Of a stretch of 64,000 nucleotides of DNA, positions 34,686 through 44,762 are shown one piece after another. The notes under the pieces are model-generated. The model saw only the letters and a program-made list of their open reading frames with translations. It made no database searches and was not told the origin of the DNA. Source of the DNA: Alnus glutinosa (Eukaryota; Streptophyta; Magnoliopsida; Fagales; Betulaceae); NCBI RefSeq assembly GCF_958979055.1, contig NC_084886.1, forward strand, positions 12,882,654 to 12,946,653. The letters run 5' to 3'. Position numbers and translations under genes: made by a program. The first letter of the stretch is position 1; each line of letters starts with the position of its first letter.

Positions 34686-35008
34686 TCAGTCAATATTTCC
34701 AATTCCTTTCTGGGAAAACAAAACACCATCAGCAGCATCATTCATGTACATAATGTCTGAGAATAAAAGCATTAGTTTCAAGGTTGAAACAGATTTCTGT
34801 AACAAAAGCTGGAAAGGAACCTACCGGAGTCAAAAGATTTTCGCTTCCATCTTCTGGATCCGATATTATTTGGAGCAATTGAGTACAAGATGAACCTCAG
34901 AGACCTTTTAAAAATAGGTATATGGCAATGAGAAGCTTGAAAGAGGGTTCGGGCGGCTAGTGAGACGCAAAAGGATAAAAAAAATAAAAAACAAATGAGT
35001 GCATGCAT
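34686..35008 (-). CDS. Candidate small secreted protein, 84 aa, unknown
   Basis: Two exons, 34825-35008 (184 bp) and 34686-34756 (71 bp), with a GTAGGT donor and a TTATTCTCAG acceptor. Together they give exactly 85 codons including TGA. The protein opens with a classic signal peptide (MHALICFLFFLSFCVSLAAR), with likely cleavage after about residue 19. The mature part is about 65 residues and contains dibasic sites (FKRSLR, SRRWKRKS), then an acidic/polar tail (SDIMYMNDAADG, FSQKGIGNID). The layout resembles plant peptide-hormone or apoplastic-peptide precursors, but no named family motif is recognised. It has a single Cys in the mature part. It lies about 570 bp from the 3' end of the DYW PPR gene on the same strand. 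Supported by phase and composition only. Confidence 0.42.
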
Positions 35009-35573
35009 TGGTTAAGAATTGAAAGACAGACCTCCCACTGCGTGGACACTGTGCACTTGTCTTCGAAAAATTTGATCCTGAAAATGGCAAAATGGTGTTT
35101 CCATTTTCGAATTGAGATCTTATCCAACAACATTTCTATGATTCAGATCGTCACAACAAAGCTCACAAAAAAAAAAATGGTTTTTTTTTGGGGGGTGGGT
35201 GTTTGGTGGCTGAACCACCCTCACGTCCTCCGGCCTGCCCTTTTGGGTGGCTACTAGCCTACTACCACACAACCACCCTAAAAATATCCCATGGACTTTT
35301 TTGGTTTTGATTTTGTTGTCATGATCTGTCCGTTCATTTTAAAAGAACGGCCCACAAAAAATCGTAATACCTAGGATCTTAATCCTCCATTTTCCCCCGT
35401 CTTCTGTTTTTTAGTTCTTAAAAACTGTTTGTTGACAACGGGTTTCTGTACATGGCAAAACAAGGACTTTATCAGTGAGCGTTGGATTAAATAAACAGTG
35501 CAACAAGGTAAAATTTGAAGAGCGGATTCTTTCTCCCCTGGGCAGCATTATAGAGTGCCTCATTTCCTACAAG
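35009..35573. other. Gap between the secreted-protein candidate and the PPR gene
   Basis: Contains the presumed promoter of the small gene and the 3' UTR of the PPR gene. About 35165-35280 is a G-run followed by GGTGG/CCACC inverted motifs that look like a decayed repeat. Nothing else is seen. Confidence 0.35.
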
Positions 35574-37283
35574 TTACCAGATATCTCCACAAGAACAGCT
35601 ACCATTCAAAAATCTATGGTATCTGTTTACATCCCTCACAATGATATCCCTCTCCAAAACCCTACTAAAATACTTAAAAGCCTCATGACAATCCCTACAA
35701 ATCCTCAGATTCTTCACAATCCTTAGTGCCTTCCCCGGTGGTGCAGCTCCACTCACCACTCCAAATGCCACTGCCAACTTCTCACTGTGATACCAAAGTG
35801 CTTCCTTTTTCTCCCCTTCCCCTACCTTATGCAACATCATCTCTTTCCAAACCGGTACGTACCCTAATTTCTCAATCTCTTTCATTAGCTCAGCCAACTT
35901 CTCATATATTTCCTCCGTGCTTTCATGCCTTCTATCCCCAGCCAAAAATACATACACTTTCCCTCGCACTTCAATCCAACTCCTGCCACCTTCCTTCTTC
36001 ACCCTCCTATCTTTCATCATCTTCCGCACTTCCGCAACCTCATCCCACCTACCGGCAACTGATAACACATTGGCAGCAATCACATAAGCTGAGTCATCAT
36101 GCGGGTTGATTTCCAATAACTGTCTAGCCATAGCCCAAGCCATGTCTGCTGCACCATGATATGCACAACTAGAGAGCAGAGCTCGCCACACTGCAGCATC
36201 CGGCACAAAAGGCATTGTCATCGCAACTCCCTCAGCTTCCTGTAATCGACCAGCCCGTCCCAATGCACCCACCAAACATGTATAATGCTCTAACCCCGGT
36301 TCCAAACCATAATCTACTTCCATGCGTGTCAGCCACTGTTCAGCCTCAGCAGCCAAACCTGCATTGCTAAACGATGTTAGGACCGCTAGAAAGCTATATT
36401 CGTCCGGTACAAGCCCTCGAGATTCCATTGAATTGAAAAGCTCAAGGGCCGAGTTCTTATCCCCCTGCTGTGCATAGCCAGCCATCAATGCATTCCACCC
36501 AACGATATTCATCCCCGGCAAGTTCTCATCAAAAACCCGCCTTGCATCCGAGACAAAACCTGCTTTTCCATACCCGTCAACTAGAGCAGTACCCACAATC
36601 ACATTTGTATCTAACCCGGTAGCCAGCGCATGGGCATGTATTATCCTACATTGCTCAAATGCAGCAGCCTCTGCGGCTGCACGAAGCGCACCCGAGACAC
36701 TATACATCGTGGATGCCACACCGCAAGCTCTCATATCAGCAAACATCGATAACGCATCGATGGACCTTGAATTTTGCGCGAGTCCCACAACAATGGCGGA
36801 ATAACAAACATCATCTCTGTGAGGAATTTCATCGTGCACTTTACGAGCTTCATTGGGTAAGCGATACTTGGAGTAGAAGCTGATAAGCGCAGACCCAGAA
36901 AAGGGTTCGCCAGAGAGTGAGAGCTTGAGGGACAGACAGTGGAGGCTAAGGCCGAAAGAGAAGCAAGGGAGTGCGGTACAGGTTTTGAAGAGAGAGGCAA
37001 AGGTCCGCTGGTTGGGGAAGGTGGGGTGGCGGAGCATAGAGATGAAGTGGTGGAGGGAGAGGAGGGTGTTGGCGTGGGCGGAGATGATGGCGGTCCATGA
37101 GACAACGTTGGGCGATGGGATTTGGTGGAAGAGGCGGAGGGAGTAGGACAAGAGGTTGGATTTGGAGTAGAGGGTGACGAGATTGTTGTAGATCGAGCGG
37201 TCGGTGTTGCCGGCTTTGATGGCTTGGGCATGGGCTACGCGTGGTTCGGTGTTGCTTGGGATCGAGTCTAATACGTGGTTCAT
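35574..37283 (-). CDS. Pentatricopeptide repeat protein, DYW subgroup, C-terminus DIW
   Basis: A single-exon gene of 569 residues. PPR motifs of PLS type begin near residue 15 (RVAHAQAIKAG, YNNLVTLYSKSNLLS, VVSWTAIISAHA). E1/E2 follow near residues 370-450 (AAVWRALLSSCAYHGAADMA, GGRSWIEVRGKVYVF), and then a full DYW deaminase. The deaminase zinc signatures are present: HSEKLA (catalytic HxE), CRDCH (CxxC), and a terminal second zinc site HRFLNGSCSCGD. The last tripeptide is DIW in place of DYW. Such proteins bind one organelle RNA site and deaminate C to U. The leader before the first repeat is very short, so targeting is unclear and an upstream start may be missing. The coding region is GC-rich, unlike its flanks. 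The RNA target is unknown. Confidence 0.93.
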   Translation of the reverse strand: MNHVLDSIPSNTEPRVAHAQAIKAGNTDRSIYNNLVTLYSKSNLLSYSLRLFHQIPSPNVVSWTAIISAHANTLLSLHHFISMLRHPTFPNQRTFASLFKTCTALPCFSFGLSLHCLSLKLSLSGEPFSGSALISFYSKYRLPNEARKVHDEIPHRDDVCYSAIVVGLAQNSRSIDALSMFADMRACGVASTMYSVSGALRAAAEAAAFEQCRIIHAHALATGLDTNVIVGTALVDGYGKAGFVSDARRVFDENLPGMNIVGWNALMAGYAQQGDKNSALELFNSMESRGLVPDEYSFLAVLTSFSNAGLAAEAEQWLTRMEVDYGLEPGLEHYTCLVGALGRAGRLQEAEGVAMTMPFVPDAAVWRALLSSCAYHGAADMAWAMARQLLEINPHDDSAYVIAANVLSVAGRWDEVAEVRKMMKDRRVKKEGGRSWIEVRGKVYVFLAGDRRHESTEEIYEKLAELMKEIEKLGYVPVWKEMMLHKVGEGEKKEALWYHSEKLAVAFGVVSGAAPPGKALRIVKNLRICRDCHEAFKYFSRVLERDIIVRDVNRYHRFLNGSCSCGDIW

Positions 37284-40128
37284 CCTGTGGAGGATGTCAA
37301 AGTTTTAGAGGGGCTTGGTGCCATGCACTTGCGAACAAAATGGTAGTAGCCTTGACATTGCTTCCTTATTTTTCATTTTTATATTTTTTCTTTTCACGCC
37401 GGTTTAATCATAAGGCGAGCTAAGCAGTCACCTAAGGCTCCCAAGTAAAATAAGGCCCCATAAAGACAGGTTTGTTCCAAAAAAAAAAAAAAAAGCTTAA
37501 TTATAATCTGAAAATGTTTTTTTTTCAGTGGAATAAGGCCCAAAAGAAAAAAAATCTAATCATAAGCTCAAAACGGTTTTTTCTCAATGGAATAAGGCTC
37601 CAAATGATAGATTTGTTTGAAAAAAAGAAAGGATGATCTCTTATTTGAAGACTCTTTAACTTCAATAGAAAAATAAATAGTTAGAGGCATAAGAACACAA
37701 CAATTAATACCAACCAAAAAAGAGTACATTTTCTCGCTTATTAGGAGACTCAACTAAAATGATGTGAACTACAAGAGAGCCAATAAAGAGAGTGAGGCTC
37801 ACGGAAAAAGACTTGTTGAAATACAAGTCATAACTCTACAAAAACAATCATCATTGTGGGACCAACGGAAAAAAGCCTCGTTTAAAATTTTCACCTTAGG
37901 CCCAAAATATATCGAGCCGGCCATGTTTCAAATGAATATAAAAATTTCCTAGTTTGCTACAATGAGCCTATAAACATGTACAAAAAAATCTAAAAAAGAC
38001 TATATCTCCTTCAAATTATGTTCCGACGAAAGTCTTTTATAAAATAAAATTCGTCTATTATCATTTATTTAGTAAAATTTATAACAATTCTTCCTCAATC
38101 CATTGCCCCTTTTGCAATGTGAAGAAGACTTTTGGTAAATTAAATCACAGTGTACTTGCGTTTTCTAAAAGTCAAATATAAGGATGTTTTGCATCCAAAC
38201 CATAAGCGTGTTGTTCGAGACGCATCCCACGTTCAAAATTAAAAGAGATTTGACATACCAGTAGACCTGTCATTTGGGGGGTGGGGTCAAAAATTATACA
38301 TTTGACTGGTCATAGTATTTTTGTAAGAGTTTTAAACATTTTTAAGGTTGTCAAAGCCAAAGGACCAATGTAGGTCACCCCTAACCTGGGTGTCCTAAAT
38401 TTAGGTCCTGTTTAATAATCTTTTCCTCCTCCTCTTCTCTCCTCTCATGGAAATTTTTTTTGTTAAATGAAAGTGAAAAGTCATTAATATGATATAAAGT
38501 AAAAAAAAATTTATATCAAAAAATAAAAAGATTTTGTATTATAGTTAGTTTTTTTATTTAAATAATAATAAAAAATTATTAATATGATATAAAAAGTAAA
38601 AAAAATTAAAAATGTTTTGAGTTGATTTTTTTTTTTTTTTTAGAGATATGAAAATAAGGGAAATGGGAGGTTATTAAACGGAGCCTTTGATAAAAATGTA
38701 GAAAGGTGAAGGTCGGTGCTCCACATTTTTTTAGGTGAAGGATGTGGTTTGTTTTGGTGTGAACACAGCATATGAAACTTTTTTATTTTATTTTTTCTTT
38801 TGCAAGTCAGAACATATGAATTTAGTCAGTCATCCAAAGGATAAGGATCAAAATACTTTACAAAATTTCAAAGCATTTTATTATCGTGGAGATTTCTTGA
38901 ATCTCAACCACTGTTTTGAAATGAAATGAAATGACTTCAGATTTTATCATATCAGTATTTATTACTTCGGTATATCAAAATTTGAACCATGATTTTTTTT
39001 TTTTTTTTTTTTTGTGATTTTGGGACATTAACCCACTTCTCCAAAAATAAAATAAAATAAAATAAAAAAAGCCCCCAATTTTAAGCAATAAATAGATAAA
39101 TAGGAAATTGTACACACGTCTGAACTGTGAACTGTGAACTGTATACAGCTTGGAATGTGCAGTGGATATTATTGGGGAGCAATGGTGCATTACTGCTCTG
39201 ACAAATCATAAGGGTCTACAACTGTCAAATTGGCTTTTTCCGCGTGAAATTCATACTCTTCTTCATGTAGGATGAGCACCAATCATCATCATCATCATCA
39301 TCCACAACCACAAAACATTTTTATCTCGCTCCCGACTGCCTGCTTGTGAAAAATATACTTAAAAAAGGAAAATAAAAATGAAAATATAGACTCTTAACAC
39401 GAAAAATAAAAATAAAAATAAAAATGATAACCCTCAATTAATTAAATTAAGGCAGTTAAAGCGATTGATTGATTAATCGCTTTAAATAGACAACGCGTGG
39501 GGGAGCGGGAGTGGGAGCGGGAGCGGGAGCGCGTGTAAATCAGAGAGCGAGTGAGCGAGAGGATGCAACTTTCTAAAAAGCATAAAGTGTGTAAGAAGAA
39601 AATAGAGAGGTGCATTAATCTAGAGAGGAGGGGAAAAACAAAGAAACGCCCACATCACATGGGTATGGCGGGATCTTATAAAAAAGAAAAAAAAAAAAAA
39701 AAAAAAAAAAAAAGGCCAAATCCCATGAGCCCACTGAATTTCTTGTTCTTCCACCCAAAATGACAAAACATTCATTCCTACCCCCCCCCCCCCCCTTTCA
39801 CTTTTTGTGAAAAAAACCTTCTTACTTTTCATGCCCTAATTGCTTAATCCCCTTCTTATAAAATTCTTAACCAACTGTAACAAGTAAGAATAAACACCTC
39901 TCTCTCTCTCTCTCTCTGTGTGCCACTTATATTCACCACAAAAACCCATCTCCTTTTACCTAAAAACAAAAAATAATATTGTAGAAAAAATTCTACCTCA
40001 GAACAACTTTTTGCTTCTTTCTAGAACCCATCTCCTATCAAAAATCTGCATAAAAATAACACATTCCAACCATATATCAGCATTAATTTAAAAAGAAAAA
40101 GGAAAAAAAAAAGATCCATTTCAAAGTT
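37284..40128. other. Intergenic, repeats only
   Basis: About 37400-37620 holds a degenerate repeated phrase GGAATAAGGC(C/T)C spaced about 90 bp apart, of unknown origin. Poly-T at 38990-39014, GGGAGC hexamers at about 39499-39532, an A-run at about 39680-39712, a run of 15 C at 39781-39795 and a (CT)n run at about 39898-39917 are simple repeats. The rest is AT-rich without a gene. Confidence 0.45.
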
Positions 40129-41253
40129 TCACATATACGTACCATCATGTTTCCTCAGTAAACTTCTAGCAAACAGTAGGCAAATTACTACAAACCCCAC
40201 TCCAGCTGCCCCTCCTAATATTATAGCCACTGTCTTTCCTGTATTACCCCCTGTATTTACAATAATTAAAACAAATCCCACATTAATTATTATACTCATT
40301 TAAATAAAATCTAATAAAACATAATTGTTCATAAAAAGTAGAAACCCCACTAATCTGGGTATGGACAAAAAAGGCCCATAGGAGAGAGTTTTAATTAATC
40401 CTACTAAAATTGGGGATTAAAAGAAAATTACAGAGAGGGGCGGAAAAAAAGTGACTTAACCTGATGAAGATGATGATGAGGAGGAGGAGGAGGAGGAGGA
40501 GGATGAAGTTGATCTTGTGGGAACCCCATTGGGATAGTAACTATAGCTAATGAAGCACTTATGAAGATAGATTTGGCCGGAAATAGCGTTCCCACATTCA
40601 ACCTGAGCCTTTTCCACGGCGGTCTTCGCGCACTCTCCACAATCGGAGTCACCCAAATCCCCCTCACACTGGCCCAAAACATACATGGCTTCATAGCTCG
40701 TGGTGTAGAACCCGTGGCCGCTAACGACGCCGTTTTCCAGCACCGAAAGCGCAGTGTCCCTCCTCTCCTCAAACCCACTTCCGGCCACGGTTGTTGCCCC
40801 GCACGTCTTGAACAGCAACTCCATGCCTGAAATCTGAGTAAACCCAGAAACCTCATAGAGAATGTAGCAGCCAAAGAGCTGGACTCTCGCGGCTATGGTT
40901 TTGCCACACAGACTTTCGGTCATCTGGGGCAGTTTGCTGACACAGGTGTAGCATTCAGAATTGCTAAGGTCCCCTCTGCATTGGAAGAGACCGGATATGG
41001 TGGTTTGGCCGCTGCCGGAGGTGGTCTTGGAGAACCTGGCCTTTGTGGCCTGTGAAACCAGGGAACCATAGAGGGCTGAGAGGGCCTGGGCGTAAACCCC
41101 AGTTGGATCTGAAAAGGACTGCTTCGCACACCCCTTGTAGACCAACGCTGTGTAGTCATTGGCAGATTCAGCAACTGGGATGAGCTCAAGATTGGTACAG
41201 AAAATCAGAGAGAGAAGAAGGAGAAAGGAAAAGGGTTTTGAGGCAAAACCCAT
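40129..41253 (-). CDS. Plasmodesmata-located-protein-type DUF26 membrane protein
   Basis: Exons 40461-41253 and 40129-40250 join in phase to 304 residues. The layout is a signal peptide (MGFASKPFSFLLLLSLIFC), two DUF26/gnk2 domains each with the C-X8-C-X2-C motif (CRGDLSNSECYTC and CEGDLGDSDCGEC), a run of about 16 Ser, one transmembrane helix in exon 2 (KTVAIILGGAAGVGFVVICL), and a very short cytoplasmic tail (LLRKHDG). This is the plan of PDLPs, which sit at plasmodesmata and control callose and cell-to-cell movement. A kinase domain, which would make it a CRK, is absent. The start at 41253 is preferred over an upstream in-frame ATG at 41280 because it opens the signal peptide. The 3' end is uncertain: a strong GTACGT donor at 40142 could splice to a further tiny exon instead of reading to the stop at 40129. 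Confidence 0.9.
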
Positions 41254-41816
41254 TTGGGGCGGCCGGTGTTGATAAATCAAATCATGGCAGGTTTTTTTTT
41301 GGGGGGGTTATGAGAAGTGGGTTTTGGTGAAACTGAGGGAAGGATCTCTCATCTCATCAATGGGTTGCGTTTGATTCTTTGATTTCTGCAGCTTTTTTGC
41401 TGGGAAGGGTTTGGATTTCAGATTTGGAAGGGAGGGGTTGCCCTTTGGCTCTTTAGATGAGCAGAGGCTGAGCAGTGAGCAGTGAGCAGGGTAGGGCTTT
41501 TCCTACTCTATCTCCACAAGTAGTACAATGTACACGAATCGTAGACATAAAATAATAATTTTTATGGAATAGTGAACTATTTGTTAGATTTTAATTAAGT
41601 GATATTTTAATATTTCAAGAGAATGAGAGCAAAATGGTTTGAATAATAAAACTGCTGTTCAAAGTTATAGCAGAGAGATATATTCTCAATGTAAGGAGGG
41701 TGAGGAGCGTGTGAGTGGAGGACTGGAGGGGAATCTGACTTTCTGGGAGAGAAGTGTGTGAAGTTTGACTCAAAGTACATCATGGTTGAATTGAATAATA
41801 ATGATTACTGTTTTCT

Positions 41817-41857
<41 letters not shown>

Positions 41858-42570
41858 TCGAGAGAGTTGGTGACGCTTGTAGTCCAATAAACATCAATTT
41901 GGAGCCTAGCCTTTGCACAAAGAATTTATAACTTGGAGAAAACCCTCACGACATGCACATGAATCATTTATGGCACATGATTAGGGTTAACTTAACCATT
42001 AAACAAAGCTCAAACTAGATTCTATTGTTCATTCGTCTGATTTCTGATTTCTGAGAGAGATCGAACACGTCCAACCAAAAGCCCTGTTTTGGTAGTAAAA
42101 CGAATGGTGTGTTACTTAATAAATATGCAGTCTCCTTTGTTTAGCTGTATTCACTATTATATAACAGTGGAGTGAGATTCTTTTTGTTTTTTTGTCTTTG
42201 GTCATTCCTCCCAATATCTACGTACATAATGGTTGGCATTGAAACAATGCAAACGTAGCTTCGGGTATGGTTGTGTTGGCGTTTCTTTTTGCTTTTTCCG
42301 TGCCGCAGCGCAGGGGCAGGGGCAGGGGCAGGGCTGACTAAAAAGGATTGTTTATCAATTACTTGATAAAAGCCTGCCTCTCACATGCTTTTAACAGCTT
42401 TGGATATCCGATTTGTATTCTATTTTCTAATGATTTTTTTAATTTTCAGCTTCTAATGTGTTGAAACCCAAACCAGACCCATTTTCTAATCGGCACAAAA
42501 CCACCCTCCAAAGGCCGGCAACCGTACATGACGGCTACCTCGAAAAGCCTTGAGGTTGACGGCCACCAAG
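41254..42570. other. Upstream region of the DUF26 gene and intergenic DNA
   Basis: The first 250 bases probably hold the promoter/5' UTR. Simple repeats follow: TTTTCCA heptamers at 41811-41856 and GGGGCA hexamers at 42311-42333. About 42480-42570 has GGCCGGCAACC/GGTTG-type inverted motifs of a decayed repeat. No gene is seen. Confidence 0.4.
41811..41856. repeat. (TTTTCCA)n minisatellite
   Basis: About six tandem copies of the heptamer TTTTCCA, with the first copy diverged (TTTTCTA). Pure simple-sequence repeat upstream of the DUF26 gene. Confidence 0.85.
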
Positions 42571-42806
42571 CGGTGGTTGCTGTTGTAATTCTTTACTATT
42601 AGCTTAAGATTTTGGGACAAGTAGTGATTTAACATTGTATCAAAAACAAAGATCTTGAATTTGAACTTTGACTCTACGGTTTTTCTCCAATTTCAATTAA
42701 ATATCTCACGTGTTGGATCTCACTTATTAAATAAGAGTTTGAGCCAACACGTGAGGGATAGTATTAAAGTATTGATTAAATAATAAAATTTACTCCACTC
42801 CTATGT
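42571..42806 (+). mobile_element. TRIM-type fossil, second copy
   Basis: Similar in order to 9611-9887: an LTR-like left part ending GTGATTTAACA (42633), then TTGTATCAAAAA and an internal region. A purine-rich CACGTGAGGGATAG follows, and then a right part resembling the LTR start (ATTGATTAAATAATAAAATT). Both terminal repeats are incomplete, and the copy is broken and old. Confidence 0.5.
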
Positions 42807-44167
42807 TTGGCTGAAACGCAAGAGCCCATTTCTTTTGCTAAGAGAGTGTGTGTGTGTGTGTGTGAGAAGGAGAGGAAGGTGAATCCTTATATTTTCTTGC
42901 ATGTCCTATTAGATGACAATTCATTTCAACGTTCACATGTTTCCAATTGTCAAATTTTTTTTACTGTAAATGCATCGGATCCTTGACGGGTCGTTGATTT
43001 CTTAGTAAAAATGTAGCATGAAAGACAAAATATGGCATTCTTCGTGGGTGAGTCGGTGAGTTCTCCAACAAATTTGAGTGTGTCACGAACCAATAAGCTT
43101 GAAATCGGTGACAATGATTGCCTATTTTTGGAAATGAATATTATGCAAGCTTGGGTTTATATGAATTGGCTTTAATATAAGCACTTTAGATTTCATCTTG
43201 TAAGTTAACAAGAAATTATCATATTTGCGGACGTAATCCAAAATCACGTTCCAAAGAAGTGGCATTCATTTCTTCATGTTAGATTCTTGAACATTTAGAT
43301 AGATGCTCAACAATCACTGAAACATCAAGATCCATTGCTAAAAATCTATTTAAAGGTGTATTAACTTATGAATGACTTGCATCTTTTTTCTTAAAGAATG
43401 AATCAATTGTTTTCGACTTATCCATATGTGTATGCACTTTAAGATATGGATAAAAAATTAACCTAAAAAGTACCTACATATATAAGATTTTTGTTAGAAT
43501 GTTAATATAGTTCTCTATTAACGAACAAGTGAAATAACGCTAAATAAATTAATAAATTCAAACCAATCACATTAACAAAAGAAAAATATGACAATGAAAG
43601 CTAAAAACAAAAATTTGAATAATTTTTCTATATCAAAGTACCGTTTCTAAAATTTAATCTCACGGCATCACAAATATTATTGTTTTAATATTTATATATA
43701 TATATATGTGATATGGTAAGGTGTATGATACAAATTTCAAACTTTGTATGCATTACCGAATTGTGTATAAAGTTGATGAATGACTTCTAGATTGGTAGGC
43801 AGAGCTTTAATGGCATTGGTACCAAAAAGGGTTGGGCTCTGAAACTCTTGCTTTTAAACTCTCCCTTGTGACCCAGAACAAAGAAAGTAAACTCTTTCTT
43901 TCACAAACTTTTTTGCTTTTTCTTTTTCTTTTTTTCACTTTATATAAATATAAAAATAAAAATAAAAAAGCGCACACACATTTTGCAGTGGCACAATGTT
44001 ATTAGTGGCTCGTTTGTTAATGTTTTTTTTTTAGAGAATTCCTTTTGTTTTTTGTTTAAAAAATTATTTTGATGTAATATAAACATAAAAATAATTTTGA
44101 GTGTTTTATGTTTTGAGTTGTTTGTTAATATTTTTGTTTTGAAAATGATGAAAACAAAAATTTACTT
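42807..44167. other. AT-rich intergenic DNA
   Basis: A (GT)n run lies near 42847-42863. No ORF of note and no recognised repeat family. Confidence 0.4.
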
Positions 44168-44762
44168 ATGCTCCATTTGTTTTGAGGTAAAATATTTTCA
44201 ATGAAATTATTTTTTAGATAAAATGATTTTTCTAAAAATGATTTTTCGGCGTTTGACTCATATGAAAAAATCAGCAGTGACGAGATTCCATCACTGGCAG
44301 ACAGAATTCCAGCCACTTTCACCGGATTTCGGCCAAACTAGCTGGAATCTAGCAAAATACAACCTGATTCCGACCAAACTGGCTGGAATCCAGCGACAAT
44401 GTCAGTAGTCGCCAGATTCTGGCACTAGCCAGATTCTGACCTGTTTTGCCAGAATCCGGCAATCGGATACCAAAATTTGAAGACCTTCGGTGGTAGATTC
44501 GCGCTACCAACAAACTCTAATGCTCAACGGTGGCGGATTCCCACAATCGTGCTTGCAAAAATGAAGAGTTTAAATCCAGAAAACGATATACGGTTTTTAA
44601 AACCGTAAATCGTTTTTCAAAAATTAAAAATGTTTTTACGGTTAAACTTAAAATAATTTTTTCTGTTGACCATTCTTTTCGGTTGCACCAAACACTAAAA
44701 AATAAAAAATATTTTTTAAAAAATATTTTACGCCCAAACATACGGAACATTTGTAAGGTCTC
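44168..44762. repeat. Large imperfect foldback element, copy A
   Basis: The ends are inverted relatives: GCTCCATTTGTTTTGAGGTA at the left and GTTCCGTATGTTTGGGCGTA read inward from the right, both followed by AAATATTTT. Inside are repeated GCTGGAATC/GATTCCAGC motifs. A shorter relative lies at about 55945-56275, which shares the segment containing GAAAA(AA)TCAGCA. Non-autonomous DNA element, superfamily unknown. Confidence 0.5.

Noticed and set aside
36731-37231. 166-codon Pro/Ser/Thr-rich frame on the minus strand
   Set aside because: Alternative frame of the GC-rich DYW PPR gene.
37450-37620. GGAATAAGGCCC-type repeated phrase
   Set aside because: Only two or three degenerate units. Could not be tied to an element or gene.
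40428-40874. Open frames overlapping the DUF26 gene
   Set aside because: Out-of-frame readings of the same exon. The true frame has the signal peptide and cysteine motifs.
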